Notes under the pieces: generated by a model
Seen by the model: the letters and a program-made list of their open reading frames with translations, nothing else
Databases searched by the model: none
What the model was told of the DNA's origin: nothing
Shown: in pieces, positions 1-6,211 of the stretch
Layout: each line of letters starts with the position of its first letter
How positions within the stretch are numbered: the first letter of the stretch is position 1
Assembly (NCBI GenBank): GCA_005789375.1
Contig: SXXZ01000275.1
Coordinates: 1-7,112 of the forward strand
Source: Verrucomicrobiales bacterium
GTDB taxonomy: Bacteria > Verrucomicrobiota > Verrucomicrobiae > Limisphaerales > UBA9464
Direction of reading: 5' to 3'
DNA length: 7,112 nt
Program-made: the position numbers and the translations under genes

Positions 1-126
1 AGTGTCGAGGGAGTCAGCGCCCAAGTCCTCTATGAACTTGGCTTCGGGAGTCACTTGCTCGGCGGTCACGCCCAGTTGCTCGATGATGATGTCCTTAATC
101 CGCTGCTCGATGGTTTTATCAGCCAT
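1..126 (-). CDS. acpP: Acyl carrier protein, N-terminal 42 residues (cut by window edge)
   Basis: Acyl carrier protein shuttles growing acyl chains on a phosphopantetheine arm between the soluble enzymes of type II fatty acid synthesis. The visible protein begins [20 protein letters not shown] and reaches the family's modification motif GADSLDT, in which Ser39 of the DSL triplet is the expected phosphopantetheine attachment site. This matches the N-terminal half of the usual roughly 80-residue ACP, with helix I at about residues 4-18 and helix II starting at the DSL serine. The stop and the second half lie outside the window. The ATG at 126 is the natural family start; only a weak purine stretch (GAGA) precedes it. 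It lies 60 nt downstream of the 162-residue gene and in the same direction as fabG, so it is probably part of that operon, possibly with its own promoter. Identity is nearly certain. Confidence 0.95.
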   Translation of the reverse strand, partial: MADKTIEQRIKDIIIEQLGVTAEQVTPEAKFIEDLGADSLDT

Positions 127-149
127 GGTAATTGTCTCGTTGGGGCGCC

Positions 150-178
150 TGTCTAGGCGTGTGACACCCGACCGTCAA
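150..178 (-). promoter_or_regulatory. Candidate sigma-70-like promoter for acpP
   Basis: In the 60-nt gap before acpP, reading the minus strand, TTGACG (178-173) and TAGACA (155-150) are separated by 17 nt. The -35 matches the consensus at 5 of 6 positions and the -10 at only 3 of 6. A 5-bp hairpin (CGCCT, loop AGAC, AGGCG; 159-146) overlaps the -10. A private promoter would fit the high expression acpP usually needs, but the weak -10 makes this only a candidate. Confidence 0.3.
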
Positions 179-186
179 GTCCCCGT

Positions 187-675
187 TCACGAATTCTTCC
201 CCGCTGCGGGTTTTTGTACAGGAGAAACCTCGCCCCCAATGAAGTTCTCACGTCGTACTAAAGTGGCCAGCACACGCCCAGTGCAACCCATCGGCTCGCA
301 CACCACCGCTCGCGGAGAGCGACTCTGCCGCAAGCACTTTAAAAGATGCTGCAACTCCCGCGAAGAGAGGTCGGAGGGTACCAAGATTTTGAAATCGCCG
401 TCCGGCTGGTCCTGGAAATCCAGAACATCAAAGCCCGCCAACGGCAGACGCGGGCGCACCAATTTCCAACGATCCCGTGCATCGATCAGAAACACCAGCG
501 GCCGTCGCTCCCAGGCCAGGCTGGCCACGTGCCGGCGATCCTCGGGACTCAATCGCTGCAACCATTCCGGGCTAGGGCCTTCGGGAACAAGCAGAGGCGG
601 GGTCTCCGGTTCCGAAGCACCTGCCCAGTCCAGTAAGAATTCTCCCTGCCTTGATGAGGGTGACTGCGAGCTCAC
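187..675 (-). CDS. Unrecognised 162-residue protein between fabG and acpP
   Basis: I do not recognise this protein. It starts at GTG 675, which overlaps the fabG stop in the tetranucleotide GTGA, and it ends 60 nt before acpP. A GGAGG lies 9 nt upstream of the GTG, the clearest ribosome-binding site in the window. These features strongly suggest a real gene translated together with fabG. The N-terminus (residues 1-35) is Ser/Pro-rich and looks flexible. Residues 36-56 look helical (PEWLQRLSPEDRRHVASLAW). Beyond that come strand-like hydrophobic segments (RRPLVFLIDAR at 57-67; FKILVP at 95-100), a helix (SSRELQHLLKCLRQ at 104-117) and another strand (RAVVCEP at 122-128). The layout suggests a small soluble alpha/beta domain. 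Cys126 and Cys131 are five residues apart. There is no signal peptide or membrane segment. A role in fatty acid synthesis is inferred from position only. Confidence 0.75.
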   Translation of the reverse strand: MSSQSPSSRQGEFLLDWAGASEPETPPLLVPEGPSPEWLQRLSPEDRRHVASLAWERRPLVFLIDARDRWKLVRPRLPLAGFDVLDFQDQPDGDFKILVPSDLSSRELQHLLKCLRQSRSPRAVVCEPMGCTGRVLATLVRRENFIGGEVSPVQKPAAGKNS

Positions 676-1415
676 ATCACCATGCCTCCATCAACAGTCA
701 GCACCTGACCGGTGATGTAACGTCCCCCGGGACCCGCAAGATACAACGCCGCTTCAGCGATGTCCGAGGCCTGACCCAAAGACCCCAGGGGGATCTGCTT
801 CAGGATCGCCTCTTTTTGCGCCTCGTTGAGGGCTGCCGTCATGTCGGTCTCGATGAATCCTGGGGCGATGGCGTTGCAGGTGACACCTCGGGAACCAAAC
901 TCTTTGGCCACCGACTTAGTGAACCCAATCAAACCAGCCTTACTCGCGGCGTAGTTGGCCTGACCGGCGTTGCCGATGAGGCCAATGACACTGGCCAAAT
1001 TAATAATTCGGCCTGAGCGCTGTTTGAGAAAGGTTCGGGTCAGCGCCTTGGTGAATAGAAAGGCTCCGCGCAAGTTGGTGTTCAGCACGGTGTCCCAGTC
1101 GGACTGGCTCATTCTCATAAGGAGGCCGTCCTTGGTGACCCCGGCGTTGTTGACAAGGATATCCACCCGCCCCGCCTGCTCGAGCAGGATTTCAGCGGCG
1201 GAAGCAATAGCAGCAGCGTCTGAGACGTCGACCGCCAAGGCCCATGCCTTGCGACCCAAGGCCCGGATCTCGGCCGCAGTTTTTTCAGAGTTCTCGGCCG
1301 TGCGCGAGACCACCACCACATCGGCACCGGCCTGAGCGAAGCGAAGTGCTATGGCCCGGCCAATTCCCCGACTCGCCCCCGTCACTACCGCCACTTGATT
1401 TTCCAATTGAGACAT
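672..1415 (-). CDS. fabG: 3-oxoacyl-[acyl-carrier-protein] reductase
   Basis: FabG performs the NADPH-dependent reduction of 3-oxoacyl-ACP to 3-hydroxyacyl-ACP in each cycle of type II fatty acid synthesis, in the cytoplasm. The 247-residue protein is a textbook short-chain dehydrogenase of normal FabG length. It has the cofactor-binding TGASRGIG at 12-19, NNAG at 89-92, and a catalytic tetrad of Asn114, Ser142, Tyr155 and Lys159 (YAASK at 155-159). The PG motif follows at 185-186, and the C-terminus is TVDGGMVM. Arg133 and Arg176 align with the ACP-docking arginines Arg129 and Arg172 known for the E. coli enzyme. The frame extends 12 codons further to a TTG at 1451, but family alignment favours the ATG at 1415 (MSQLENQVAVVTGAS). 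No Shine-Dalgarno precedes it; the upstream sequence is pyrimidine-rich. It is the first visible gene of a cluster with the 162-residue gene and acpP. Confidence 0.96.
   Translation of the reverse strand: MSQLENQVAVVTGASRGIGRAIALRFAQAGADVVVVSRTAENSEKTAAEIRALGRKAWALAVDVSDAAAIASAAEILLEQAGRVDILVNNAGVTKDGLLMRMSQSDWDTVLNTNLRGAFLFTKALTRTFLKQRSGRIINLASVIGLIGNAGQANYAASKAGLIGFTKSVAKEFGSRGVTCNAIAPGFIETDMTAALNEAQKEAILKQIPLGSLGQASDIAEAALYLAGPGGRYITGQVLTVDGGMVM
685..689 (-). promoter_or_regulatory. Ribosome-binding site for the 162-residue gene, inside fabG
   Basis: GGAGG on the minus strand lies 9 nt upstream of the GTG at 675 and supports that start. It is embedded in the codons for the terminal Asp-Gly-Gly of fabG (GAT GGA GGC), so it could be a by-product of coding. 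Even so, it is the only good Shine-Dalgarno sequence seen before any gene here, which favours translational coupling. Confidence 0.5.
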
Positions 1416-1527
1416 AGGCGGAGGAAAACCCGTCACCCCGGCCCGGGGCAAGGAGCTTCATTCACTTCACTGGCCGATGGCATCAGGAAGGTGACAAGCA
1501 TCCAGGATCCAGAAAGGCTCAGAACCG
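1416..1527. promoter_or_regulatory. Divergent fabG/mobA intergenic region with a GC-rich dyad
   Basis: These 112 nt separate the divergent starts of fabG and mobA, so promoters for both should lie here or overlap the gene starts. I cannot point to a convincing -35/-10 pair in either direction. The region contains a perfect inverted repeat, CCCCGG-c-CCGGGG (1436-1448), 21 nt upstream of the fabG ATG. It could be an operator, or chance in GC-rich DNA. Confidence 0.35.
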
Positions 1528-2169
1528 GTGACCCAAGTTTCCGAACAACTCGCCGGCGGAGGACTCACGGGCGTGATCTTGGCCGGAGGACGATCCCTCC
1601 GTATGGGCCGAGACAAGGCGTGGCTCGAGTCCGAGGCTCAACCCCTTCTCCTCCGACAACTCGGGATTTTGGAGCAGGCAGGCCTCAGGAGCATTGCCGT
1701 CGCGGCAGGCCCAGAGAACCGCCCTCCCCTACCTCCTACACCCGCGGGCATTCCACTCCTGAGAGACCGATTTGCCGATCTTGGCCCCATGGCTGGAGTG
1801 GAGGCCGGACTCGGATGGGCCCATGCGCGATTTCCCAACGGATGGACTCTCTTAGTCGCCGTGGATTTACCGGAACTGTCGGTTGAATGGCTGCAGCAAC
1901 TCATCGCGCGGATTGCCCCTGGTAAAGGATGTGTTCCCATTTATCAGGGTCGCCTAGAACCGTTGGCTGCTATTTATCCGAACCTAGCTTGGACCATCGC
2001 CCAAGAACATTTGGAGACGCAAAAGGCCTCGGTGCAGGCATTCTGCCGCCGAGGCCTTGAAACTGGATGGATGAGTCTGTGGGAGCTCAGCGATCAAGAT
2101 CACCGAGCACTCACCAACTGGAACACCCCTTTGGATTGGCCGGTCGCTCAAGCCCAAAGGGGTCCGTGA
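1528..2169 (+). CDS. mobA: Molybdenum cofactor guanylyltransferase
   Basis: MobA transfers GMP from GTP to molybdopterin-bound molybdenum, forming the guanine dinucleotide form of the cofactor used by DMSO-reductase-family enzymes. The 213-residue protein has the nucleotidyltransferase signature LAGGRSLRMGRDK at 18-30, with the usual GG, RMG and DK elements. DLGPMAGVEAGL follows at 84-95, then the Mg-binding Asp113 in VAVDLP, then a LEPLAAIY segment. The C-terminal NWNTPLDW (197-204) matches the characteristic MobA NxNTPxD ending. Length is normal. The start is GTG at 1528, with a partial Shine-Dalgarno (AAAGG) 10 nt upstream; the first in-frame ATG is inside the signature (Met26) and cannot be the start. 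No other cofactor gene adjoins it, so it looks like a stand-alone gene. The related CTP-using MocA family is an alternative, but the NTP-D ending favours MobA. Confidence 0.9.
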   Translation: MTQVSEQLAGGGLTGVILAGGRSLRMGRDKAWLESEAQPLLLRQLGILEQAGLRSIAVAAGPENRPPLPPTPAGIPLLRDRFADLGPMAGVEAGLGWAHARFPNGWTLLVAVDLPELSVEWLQQLIARIAPGKGCVPIYQGRLEPLAAIYPNLAWTIAQEHLETQKASVQAFCRRGLETGWMSLWELSDQDHRALTNWNTPLDWPVAQAQRGP

Positions 2170-2178
2170 CCCACGAGT

Positions 2179-3420
2179 TCAGCTCTGGAGATTCTTGGCC
2201 CCATTAACCGTAGAATTGACGCGGAGGCGCAGGCCGTTCAATCGAATGAAACCCGTCGCATCGTCCTGATTGTAGGCCTTGGTCGGGTCGGCCTCCATCG
2301 TTGCGATGTGCGGGTTGTACATACTGAACTGGCTCTTGCGGCCGGCGACATACATTCCGCCCTTGTAGAGCTTCACTCGAACCGTCCCGGTGACGTTCTT
2401 CTGGCTCTCCTCCACGTAAGCCTGCAGGGCCAAGCGCTCCGGGGCATACCAAAAACCGTTGTACACCAATTCCGCGTACTTCGGCACCAACGCATCGCGC
2501 TGATGCATGACCTCGCGGTCCATGGTGAGGCTTTCCATTTGGCGATGGGCATAGTGCAGGATGCTGCCACCCGGGGTCTCGTACACACCGCGACTCTTCA
2601 TGCCCACGAAGCGGTTCTCTACCATATCCACACGACCGACGCCGTGCTTACCACCGATCTTGTTGAGGGTCCGCATGACCTGAAGCGGGTTAAGCTTCTT
2701 GCCGTTGACCGCGACGCAATCTCCCTTCACGTAGTCGAGGGTGACGAACTCCGGCTTGTCCGGCGCGTCTTCCGGCATCACCGATAGCGTGGTGAAATAG
2801 TCCCGGTTTTTCAGGTCGAAGGAGTCATACCAAGGGTCTTCGAGGATGCCGGCCTCGTAGGAAATGTGCAGAAGGTTCCGATCCATGGAGTACGGCTTCT
2901 TGGCGCTGGCCTGAATCGGAATCCCCTTGGCGGCACAGTAATCGATCATTTCCTGGCGACCCGGGAAATCTTTGCGGTAGCGAGCATCCCGCCACGGGGC
3001 GATGATTTCCAGTTCCGGAGCCAGTGCCGCCGCCGTCAGTTCAAAACGAACCTGGTCATTACCCTTGCCCGTCGCTCCGTGGGCGATGGCGTCGGCCTTC
3101 TCTGCGCGGGCGATCTCCACCATGCGCTTAGCGATGAGCGGACGGGCGATGCTGGTTCCCAGGAAGTATTGTCCTTCGTAAATCGCGCCAGCCCGAAGCA
3201 TCGGGTAAATGAAGTCTTGAGCGAACTCCTCCTGAAGGTCGTCGATGTAAATCTTCGAGGCCCCCGTTTTCTTGGCCTTCTTTTCTAGGCCCTTCAGTTC
3301 GTCCTCCTGGCCAATGTTGGCGCAGAAGGCGATCATTTCAGCATTGCCGTAGGTTTCCTTGATCCAGGAAAGCAGCACCGAGGTGTCGAGGCCGCCGGAG
3401 TAAGCGAGTACGATTTTCAT
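2179..3420 (-). CDS. argG: Argininosuccinate synthase
   Basis: ArgG condenses citrulline and aspartate with ATP to argininosuccinate, the penultimate step of arginine biosynthesis, in the cytoplasm as a tetramer. The 413-residue protein has the N-type ATP pyrophosphatase loop AYSGGLDTS at 6-14, the ANIGQ segment at 34-38, and [14 protein letters not shown] at 114-127 (ATP and citrulline/aspartate binding region). Further family segments are [10 protein letters not shown] and [18 protein letters not shown]. Length is typical (about 400). The ATG at 3420 places [10 protein letters not shown] exactly at the conserved N-terminus. The frame stays open upstream to an ATG at 3675, but those 85 residues look non-family and low in conserved character, so I do not include them. 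No Shine-Dalgarno precedes the start. The gene ends 9 nt from the convergent mobA stop, and its long upstream region carries possible leader structure. Confidence 0.97.
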   Translation of the reverse strand: MKIVLAYSGGLDTSVLLSWIKETYGNAEMIAFCANIGQEDELKGLEKKAKKTGASKIYIDDLQEEFAQDFIYPMLRAGAIYEGQYFLGTSIARPLIAKRMVEIARAEKADAIAHGATGKGNDQVRFELTAAALAPELEIIAPWRDARYRKDFPGRQEMIDYCAAKGIPIQASAKKPYSMDRNLLHISYEAGILEDPWYDSFDLKNRDYFTTLSVMPEDAPDKPEFVTLDYVKGDCVAVNGKKLNPLQVMRTLNKIGGKHGVGRVDMVENRFVGMKSRGVYETPGGSILHYAHRQMESLTMDREVMHQRDALVPKYAELVYNGFWYAPERLALQAYVEESQKNVTGTVRVKLYKGGMYVAGRKSQFSMYNPHIATMEADPTKAYNQDDATGFIRLNGLRLRVNSTVNGAKNLQS

Positions 3421-3782
3421 TGTCAGAAGAGACGCGCGAGTGAACGCCAGGCTCCCCGGCGTGGGAAGATCAAAACAGACGCAGAGTCCAATCGGGCCCT
3501 CGTCGATACATTGCTTTTGGCTGGGAGTATTCTCGAAGTGTTTAATGAGCTCAGTCGACGCTCTCGAAGCTCCGCTGGGCCGGTCCTGGCGTTCGCAGAC
3601 AGTCGAGGAACTGGGTTCTTTAACCCCATGTGCGAGGGGTAGACGGTCTTCACTCTCTAAAACGACACTTCGCAATTCTCACTCCATCCCGCCTATCGGC
3701 TACTTCGGCTCAATGGGCCAGCGAAAGGGGTTCCAAGCGAGGGCCCGGCACCCGGCGCTTCGTACTGTCAACGACGGGGAGT
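3421..3782 (-). other. 362-nt region upstream of argG without a convincing gene
   Basis: Open frames cross this stretch on both strands, but none shows a family motif or a good start signal, so I call no gene. It is the likely promoter and 5' leader zone of argG. On the argG strand a perfect TTGACA occurs at 3771-3766 without a recognisable -10 at the right distance. An AATACT (-10-like, 4 of 6) occurs near 3530 without a matching -35. The competing hairpins at 3613-3640 are listed separately. No tRNA T-loop or cloverleaf pattern was seen. Confidence 0.4.
3613..3640 (-). promoter_or_regulatory. Two mutually exclusive hairpins in the argG leader
   Basis: Read in the argG direction, ACCCC (3640-3636) can pair with GGGGT (3627-3623) across an 8-nt loop. 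Alternatively GGGTT (3626-3622) can pair with AACCC (3617-3613) across the tetraloop AAAG. The G-rich element is shared, so only one stem can form at a time, as in attenuator or riboswitch-like switches. The stems are only 5 bp, no U-run follows, and the site lies about 190 nt before the argG start, so function is speculative. Confidence 0.25.
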
Positions 3783-4034
3783 TCAGCCCCCACCACCGCC
3801 GCCACCGCCCAAGTCTCGGTCGAACATGGGAATAATGAAGCGATATACAACGTAGCAGACCCCGATCATCACCACGACTTGATACAGGTTGAGCTTACGC
3901 TCGGCCAGTCGGTCCGGGATCTTATTGAACCAGCGCTTAGAGCGATGCACCCACCCTGATCGTCGACGGCGGGGTGACGACGCATTGACGAAGGGCGGCG
4001 GAATAGGGGGGCTGGGGGGAACTTCCTGATCCAT
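3783..4034 (-). CDS. Small single-pass membrane protein with a poly-glycine tail
   Basis: I do not recognise this 83-residue protein. It has three clear parts. Residues 5-15 are proline-rich (VPPSPPIPPPF), and residues 22-47 are strongly basic (RRRR at 22-25, then scattered Arg/Lys). A hydrophobic segment at about 49-71 (LNLYQVVVMIGVCYVVYRF and on) should span the membrane, and the protein ends in DRDL plus eight glycines (76-83). The basic stretch before the helix predicts the N-terminus in the cytoplasm and the short glycine tail outside. The glycines use mixed codons (GGC, GGT and GGG) rather than a pure repeat. The ATG at 4034 has a weak purine stretch (AAAGAG) upstream. The gene faces away from the AT-rich intergenic region and could be co-transcribed with argG 362 nt downstream, though the gap argues against it. 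The distinct domain layout makes it a plausible real gene. Confidence 0.6.
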   Translation of the reverse strand: MDQEVPPSPPIPPPFVNASSPRRRRSGWVHRSKRWFNKIPDRLAERKLNLYQVVVMIGVCYVVYRFIIPMFDRDLGGGGGGGG

Positions 4035-4340
4035 GGTGACTCTTTAAGCGACATGGATTTGACCGGGAGGTGCAAGCCTGGATTTCAGCAAATTGAATTA
4101 CTCTGCCACACACACCAGCCAACACTGTTTACGACCAATTTTCGTTACAAAATTTAATTCATAGACCTCAACTTTTTATATGGTCTACCCCATTCAAATC
4201 GAGGTACGAGTTGGGGTGTGGATTTTCGCAGCTGAAATCATTCCCCCGGCAAATCTTTAATCAGATTATCAAAAACCGGAATAAAACCTCAAGTTTTCCA
4301 ACGATCATCCGATCCTCGGCGTGTGTCTTGTTACCCATAG
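4035..4340. promoter_or_regulatory. AT-rich divergent intergenic region
   Basis: This 306-nt gap separates two divergent small genes and holds no gene I can support. GC in 4081-4200 is 43 of 120 bases (36%), far below the coding regions around it. For the minus-strand gene, TTGAGG (4171-4166) and TGTAAC (4149-4144) are spaced by 16 nt, matching the consensus weakly. For the plus-strand gene, TTTACG (4128-4133) and TTTAAT (4153-4158) are spaced by 19 nt. A near-identical 12-bp direct repeat, ACCTCAA(C/G)TTTT, occurs at 4165-4176 and 4286-4297. The second copy also sits in a small hairpin (AAAAC, CTCAA, GTTTT; 4283-4297). Confidence 0.4.
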
Positions 4341-4670
4341 ATGGCCTCTTCACCACCAAAAACATTCGCAGAGCTCATGAGCGAGGCACGGGATTGCAGT
4401 CCTGAGGAGGCTCTTGAGGCGCTCGCCAAGGAACTCCAAACGCCTTCTCAACGTTTTTGGTCCACCGTGCTTTTTCCATGGTGCGGTCCGTTGCGTGAGC
4501 ATTACCAAGATGTGGTCAAAGACATCTCCCGCGGCCACGACCTCAGCGAAATTAAGAGTAGCTTAATCTACTGGCGGCAACGCACCCCCAACGCCGGATT
4601 TCTGGGAGAACAATTTCGAGTGCACTCTTCCCAGGCGCTGAGGCTCTTCGAGCGTTTAAGCAAAAGCTGA
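4341..4670 (+). CDS. Unrecognised 109-residue soluble protein
   Basis: I do not recognise this protein. It is predicted soluble and largely helical: a helix at about 8-33 (FAELMSEARDC, then EEALEALAKELQ), a Trp/Pro/Cys-containing middle (RFWSTVLFPWCGPLREHY at 38-55), helical stretches to about 80, and a final helix (SSQALRLFERLSKS at 96-109). The cysteines (19, 48) form no metal-binding pattern. There is no signal peptide and no convincing membrane segment, although WSTVLFPWCG is moderately hydrophobic. The ATG at 4341 follows the AT-rich region without a Shine-Dalgarno, as for most genes here. serS begins 148 nt downstream on the same strand, so joint transcription is possible but not shown. 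Base composition of the gene resembles its neighbours. It may be a lineage-specific small protein, or less likely a chance frame. Confidence 0.55.
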   Translation: MASSPPKTFAELMSEARDCSPEEALEALAKELQTPSQRFWSTVLFPWCGPLREHYQDVVKDISRGHDLSEIKSSLIYWRQRTPNAGFLGEQFRVHSSQALRLFERLSKS

Positions 4671-4760
4671 CGCCGTTCCTGCGCTTCTTTATTGAGAGGC
4701 CCGCTGAGAACAAACTCCTTCCGGGATCGCATCGCGAATACCCCCTTGTTTTTGGCTGGT

Positions 4761-4766
4761 TAGAAT
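4761..4766 (+). promoter_or_regulatory. Candidate -10 box for serS
   Basis: TAGAAT matches the TATAAT consensus at 5 of 6 positions and lies 52 nt upstream of the serS ATG. No good -35 sits 16-18 nt before it. A transcript starting just downstream would open with a small hairpin (GAGAA, loop ATTCCG, TTCTC; 4772-4787). The remaining 4671-4818 gap shows no other feature. Confidence 0.25.
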
Positions 4767-4818
4767 CGGCCGAGAAATTCCGTTCTCCTTCCCGCCTCTG
4801 CTTCCGTATCCTTTCACC

Positions 4819-6129
4819 ATGCTCGACATGAAGTTGTTGCGCGATCGGACCGAGTTCGTCCGGGAGCGATTGGCCACGCGGAACGCCGGTGACGAAGCCA
4901 GTGTCTCCGAAGTCTTGGCTCTAGATGAATCCCGACGGGCCGCGCTCGCCGAGGCCGAGCAACTCAAAGCACGGCGCAACAGCACCTCGAAAGAAATCGG
5001 CGGGCTGATTGGCCAGAAGCGCCTCGATGAAGCCGAGTCCAAGAAAGCGGAAGTGCGCGCCCTCGGCGACCGGATCGCTGAACTCGACAAGACTGCCGCA
5101 CAAGCCGAGGCCTCACGGGATTCCCTGCTCCTAATGATCCCCAACCTTCCCCACGCGAGCGTCGCCTTGGGTAAGGATGCGGCCGACAATCCGGAGATTC
5201 GCGTGCATGGGCAGAAGGCCTCCTTCGAGTTCACTCCGTACAACCATGTAGAACTTTGCGAACGGCTGAAGCTCATCGACTTTGCCCGAGGAGCCAAGCT
5301 GAGCGGATCGGGCTTTCTTCTGTACACAGGTTGGGGAGCTCGGTTGGAGCGGGCGCTCATCAACTTCCTGCTCGACCTCCATCAGCGGGAACACGGCTAC
5401 ACCGAAGTGGCCCCTCCCTACATCGTCGGAGAGCACTGCATGATTGGCGTGGGGCAGTTTCCGAAATTCCGGGATCAAGCCTATGCCGTGCAGGAGGGAC
5501 TCGACACCTCGACGATGGGCAAACTTTACTTGCTGCCGACGGCTGAGGCTCCGGTGGCCAACATCCATCGAGAGGAGATCCTCGCTGAGAAGCACCTGCC
5601 AGTGCGCTACTGCGCCTACTCACCCTGCTTCCGGGCCGAGGCCGGCGCCGCCGGGTTGGGCACCCGGGGCATGATCCGGGTCCACCAGTTCGACAAGGTG
5701 GAGCTCATCAAGGTGGTGCATCCAGACCAGGGCTACGAGGAACTGGAAAAGATGGTCCACAATGCCGAGACGGTCTTGCAACGCCTCGGGCTGCATTACC
5801 GGGTCATTAACCTGTGCACCGGCGACATGGGCTTTGCCGCCGCCAAGACGTATGACATCGAAGTCTGGGCACCAGGACAAGGCACCTACTTGGAGGTATC
5901 GAGTTGTTCTAACTGCGAAGATTACCAGTCCCGCCGGATGAATTTGCGATTCAAGCGAGAGTCCGACGGACAGAATCTCTTCCCGCACTTGCTCAATGGA
6001 TCGGGCACCGCTCTGGCCCGCCTCTTCGTGGCACTGGTAGAAACCCATCAGCAGGCCGACGGCAGTATTCGGGTGCCAGAACCGCTGCGCCCCTATCTCG
6101 GAGCGGACGTTATTCCGCTGGCTTCCTGA
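4819..6129 (+). CDS. serS: Serine--tRNA ligase
   Basis: SerRS charges tRNA-Ser (and tRNA-Sec where present) with serine using ATP, as a cytoplasmic class II homodimer. The 436-residue length is typical. Residues 1-110 form the long antiparallel coiled-coil arm that grips the tRNA variable arm: Ala/Glu/Lys/Arg-rich, about 27-105, with the turn near GGLIGQKR at 61-68. The catalytic core follows, with the serine-binding TAEAPVAN at 241-248. Motif 2 is FRAEAG at 271-276, running into MIRVHQFDKVE at 285-295. LEVSSCSNCEDYQSRR is at 358-373, and motif 3 is NGSGTALARL at 393-402, then QQADGSIRVPEPLRPY. ATG 4819 gives MLDMKLLRD, matching the family N-terminus; the ATG three codons later would remove the conserved LD. 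There is no Shine-Dalgarno. A hairpin overlaps the stop, and aceE follows on the same strand. All expected catalytic motifs are intact. Confidence 0.97.
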   Translation: MLDMKLLRDRTEFVRERLATRNAGDEASVSEVLALDESRRAALAEAEQLKARRNSTSKEIGGLIGQKRLDEAESKKAEVRALGDRIAELDKTAAQAEASRDSLLLMIPNLPHASVALGKDAADNPEIRVHGQKASFEFTPYNHVELCERLKLIDFARGAKLSGSGFLLYTGWGARLERALINFLLDLHQREHGYTEVAPPYIVGEHCMIGVGQFPKFRDQAYAVQEGLDTSTMGKLYLLPTAEAPVANIHREEILAEKHLPVRYCAYSPCFRAEAGAAGLGTRGMIRVHQFDKVELIKVVHPDQGYEELEKMVHNAETVLQRLGLHYRVINLCTGDMGFAAAKTYDIEVWAPGQGTYLEVSSCSNCEDYQSRRMNLRFKRESDGQNLFPHLLNGSGTALARLFVALVETHQQADGSIRVPEPLRPYLGADVIPLAS

Positions 6130-6160
6130 GAAAGCCAGCTCTCAGGCCTGGCTTCTTCTC
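6128..6160 (+). terminator. Hairpin at the serS stop, possible terminator
   Basis: AAGCCAG (6132-6138) pairs with CTGGCTT (6148-6154) across a 9-nt loop. The outer GAGA (6128-6131) can pair with TCTC (6157-6160) past a 2-nt bulge, giving a stem of up to 11 bp that begins inside the serS stop codon. It is followed by a pyrimidine stretch but no true T-run, so it may be a weak terminator or a 3'-end stabilising structure. Confidence 0.4.
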
Positions 6161-6211
6161 AAGATTCGTTCCCTTGAAACGGTCAACCCTGCACTTGGCA
6201 GTGAAGCACAA

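Noticed and set aside
199..215. Plus-strand CCCG-CTG-CGGG hairpin followed by TTTTT, looking like an intrinsic terminator
   Set aside because: The stem is only 4 bp and no plus-strand gene lies upstream; the sequence is the C-terminal coding part of the minus-strand 162-residue gene.
2..715. Long plus-strand open frame of 237 codons opposite acpP and the 162-residue gene
   Set aside because: It lies antisense to acpP and the 162-residue gene, contains no family motif, and looks like a coding shadow.
1416..1451. 12-residue extension of fabG to a TTG at 1451
   Set aside because: It needs a TTG start and adds a Pro/Gly-rich stretch not expected in FabG; ATG 1415 gives a normal N-terminus and length.
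3421..3675. In-frame 85-residue N-terminal extension of argG starting at ATG 3675
   Set aside because: The known family N-terminus [14 protein letters not shown] begins exactly at ATG 3420, and the upstream residues show no domain character. An open frame of this length is common in GC-rich DNA.
3766..3771. Perfect TTGACA on the argG strand as a promoter -35
   Set aside because: The sequence 16-18 nt downstream is GC-rich (CCGGGC) and has no -10-like hexamer.
3421..4818. Possible tRNA or other structured RNA gene in the gene-poor stretches
   Set aside because: No T-loop (GGTTCGAATCC-like) or cloverleaf arm pattern was found by eye on either strand.
4689..5363. Minus-strand open frame of 224 codons opposite the start of serS
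   Set aside because: The composition is Ser/Arg/Ala-rich as expected from the reverse of a GC-rich coiled-coil gene, and serS on the other strand is certain.
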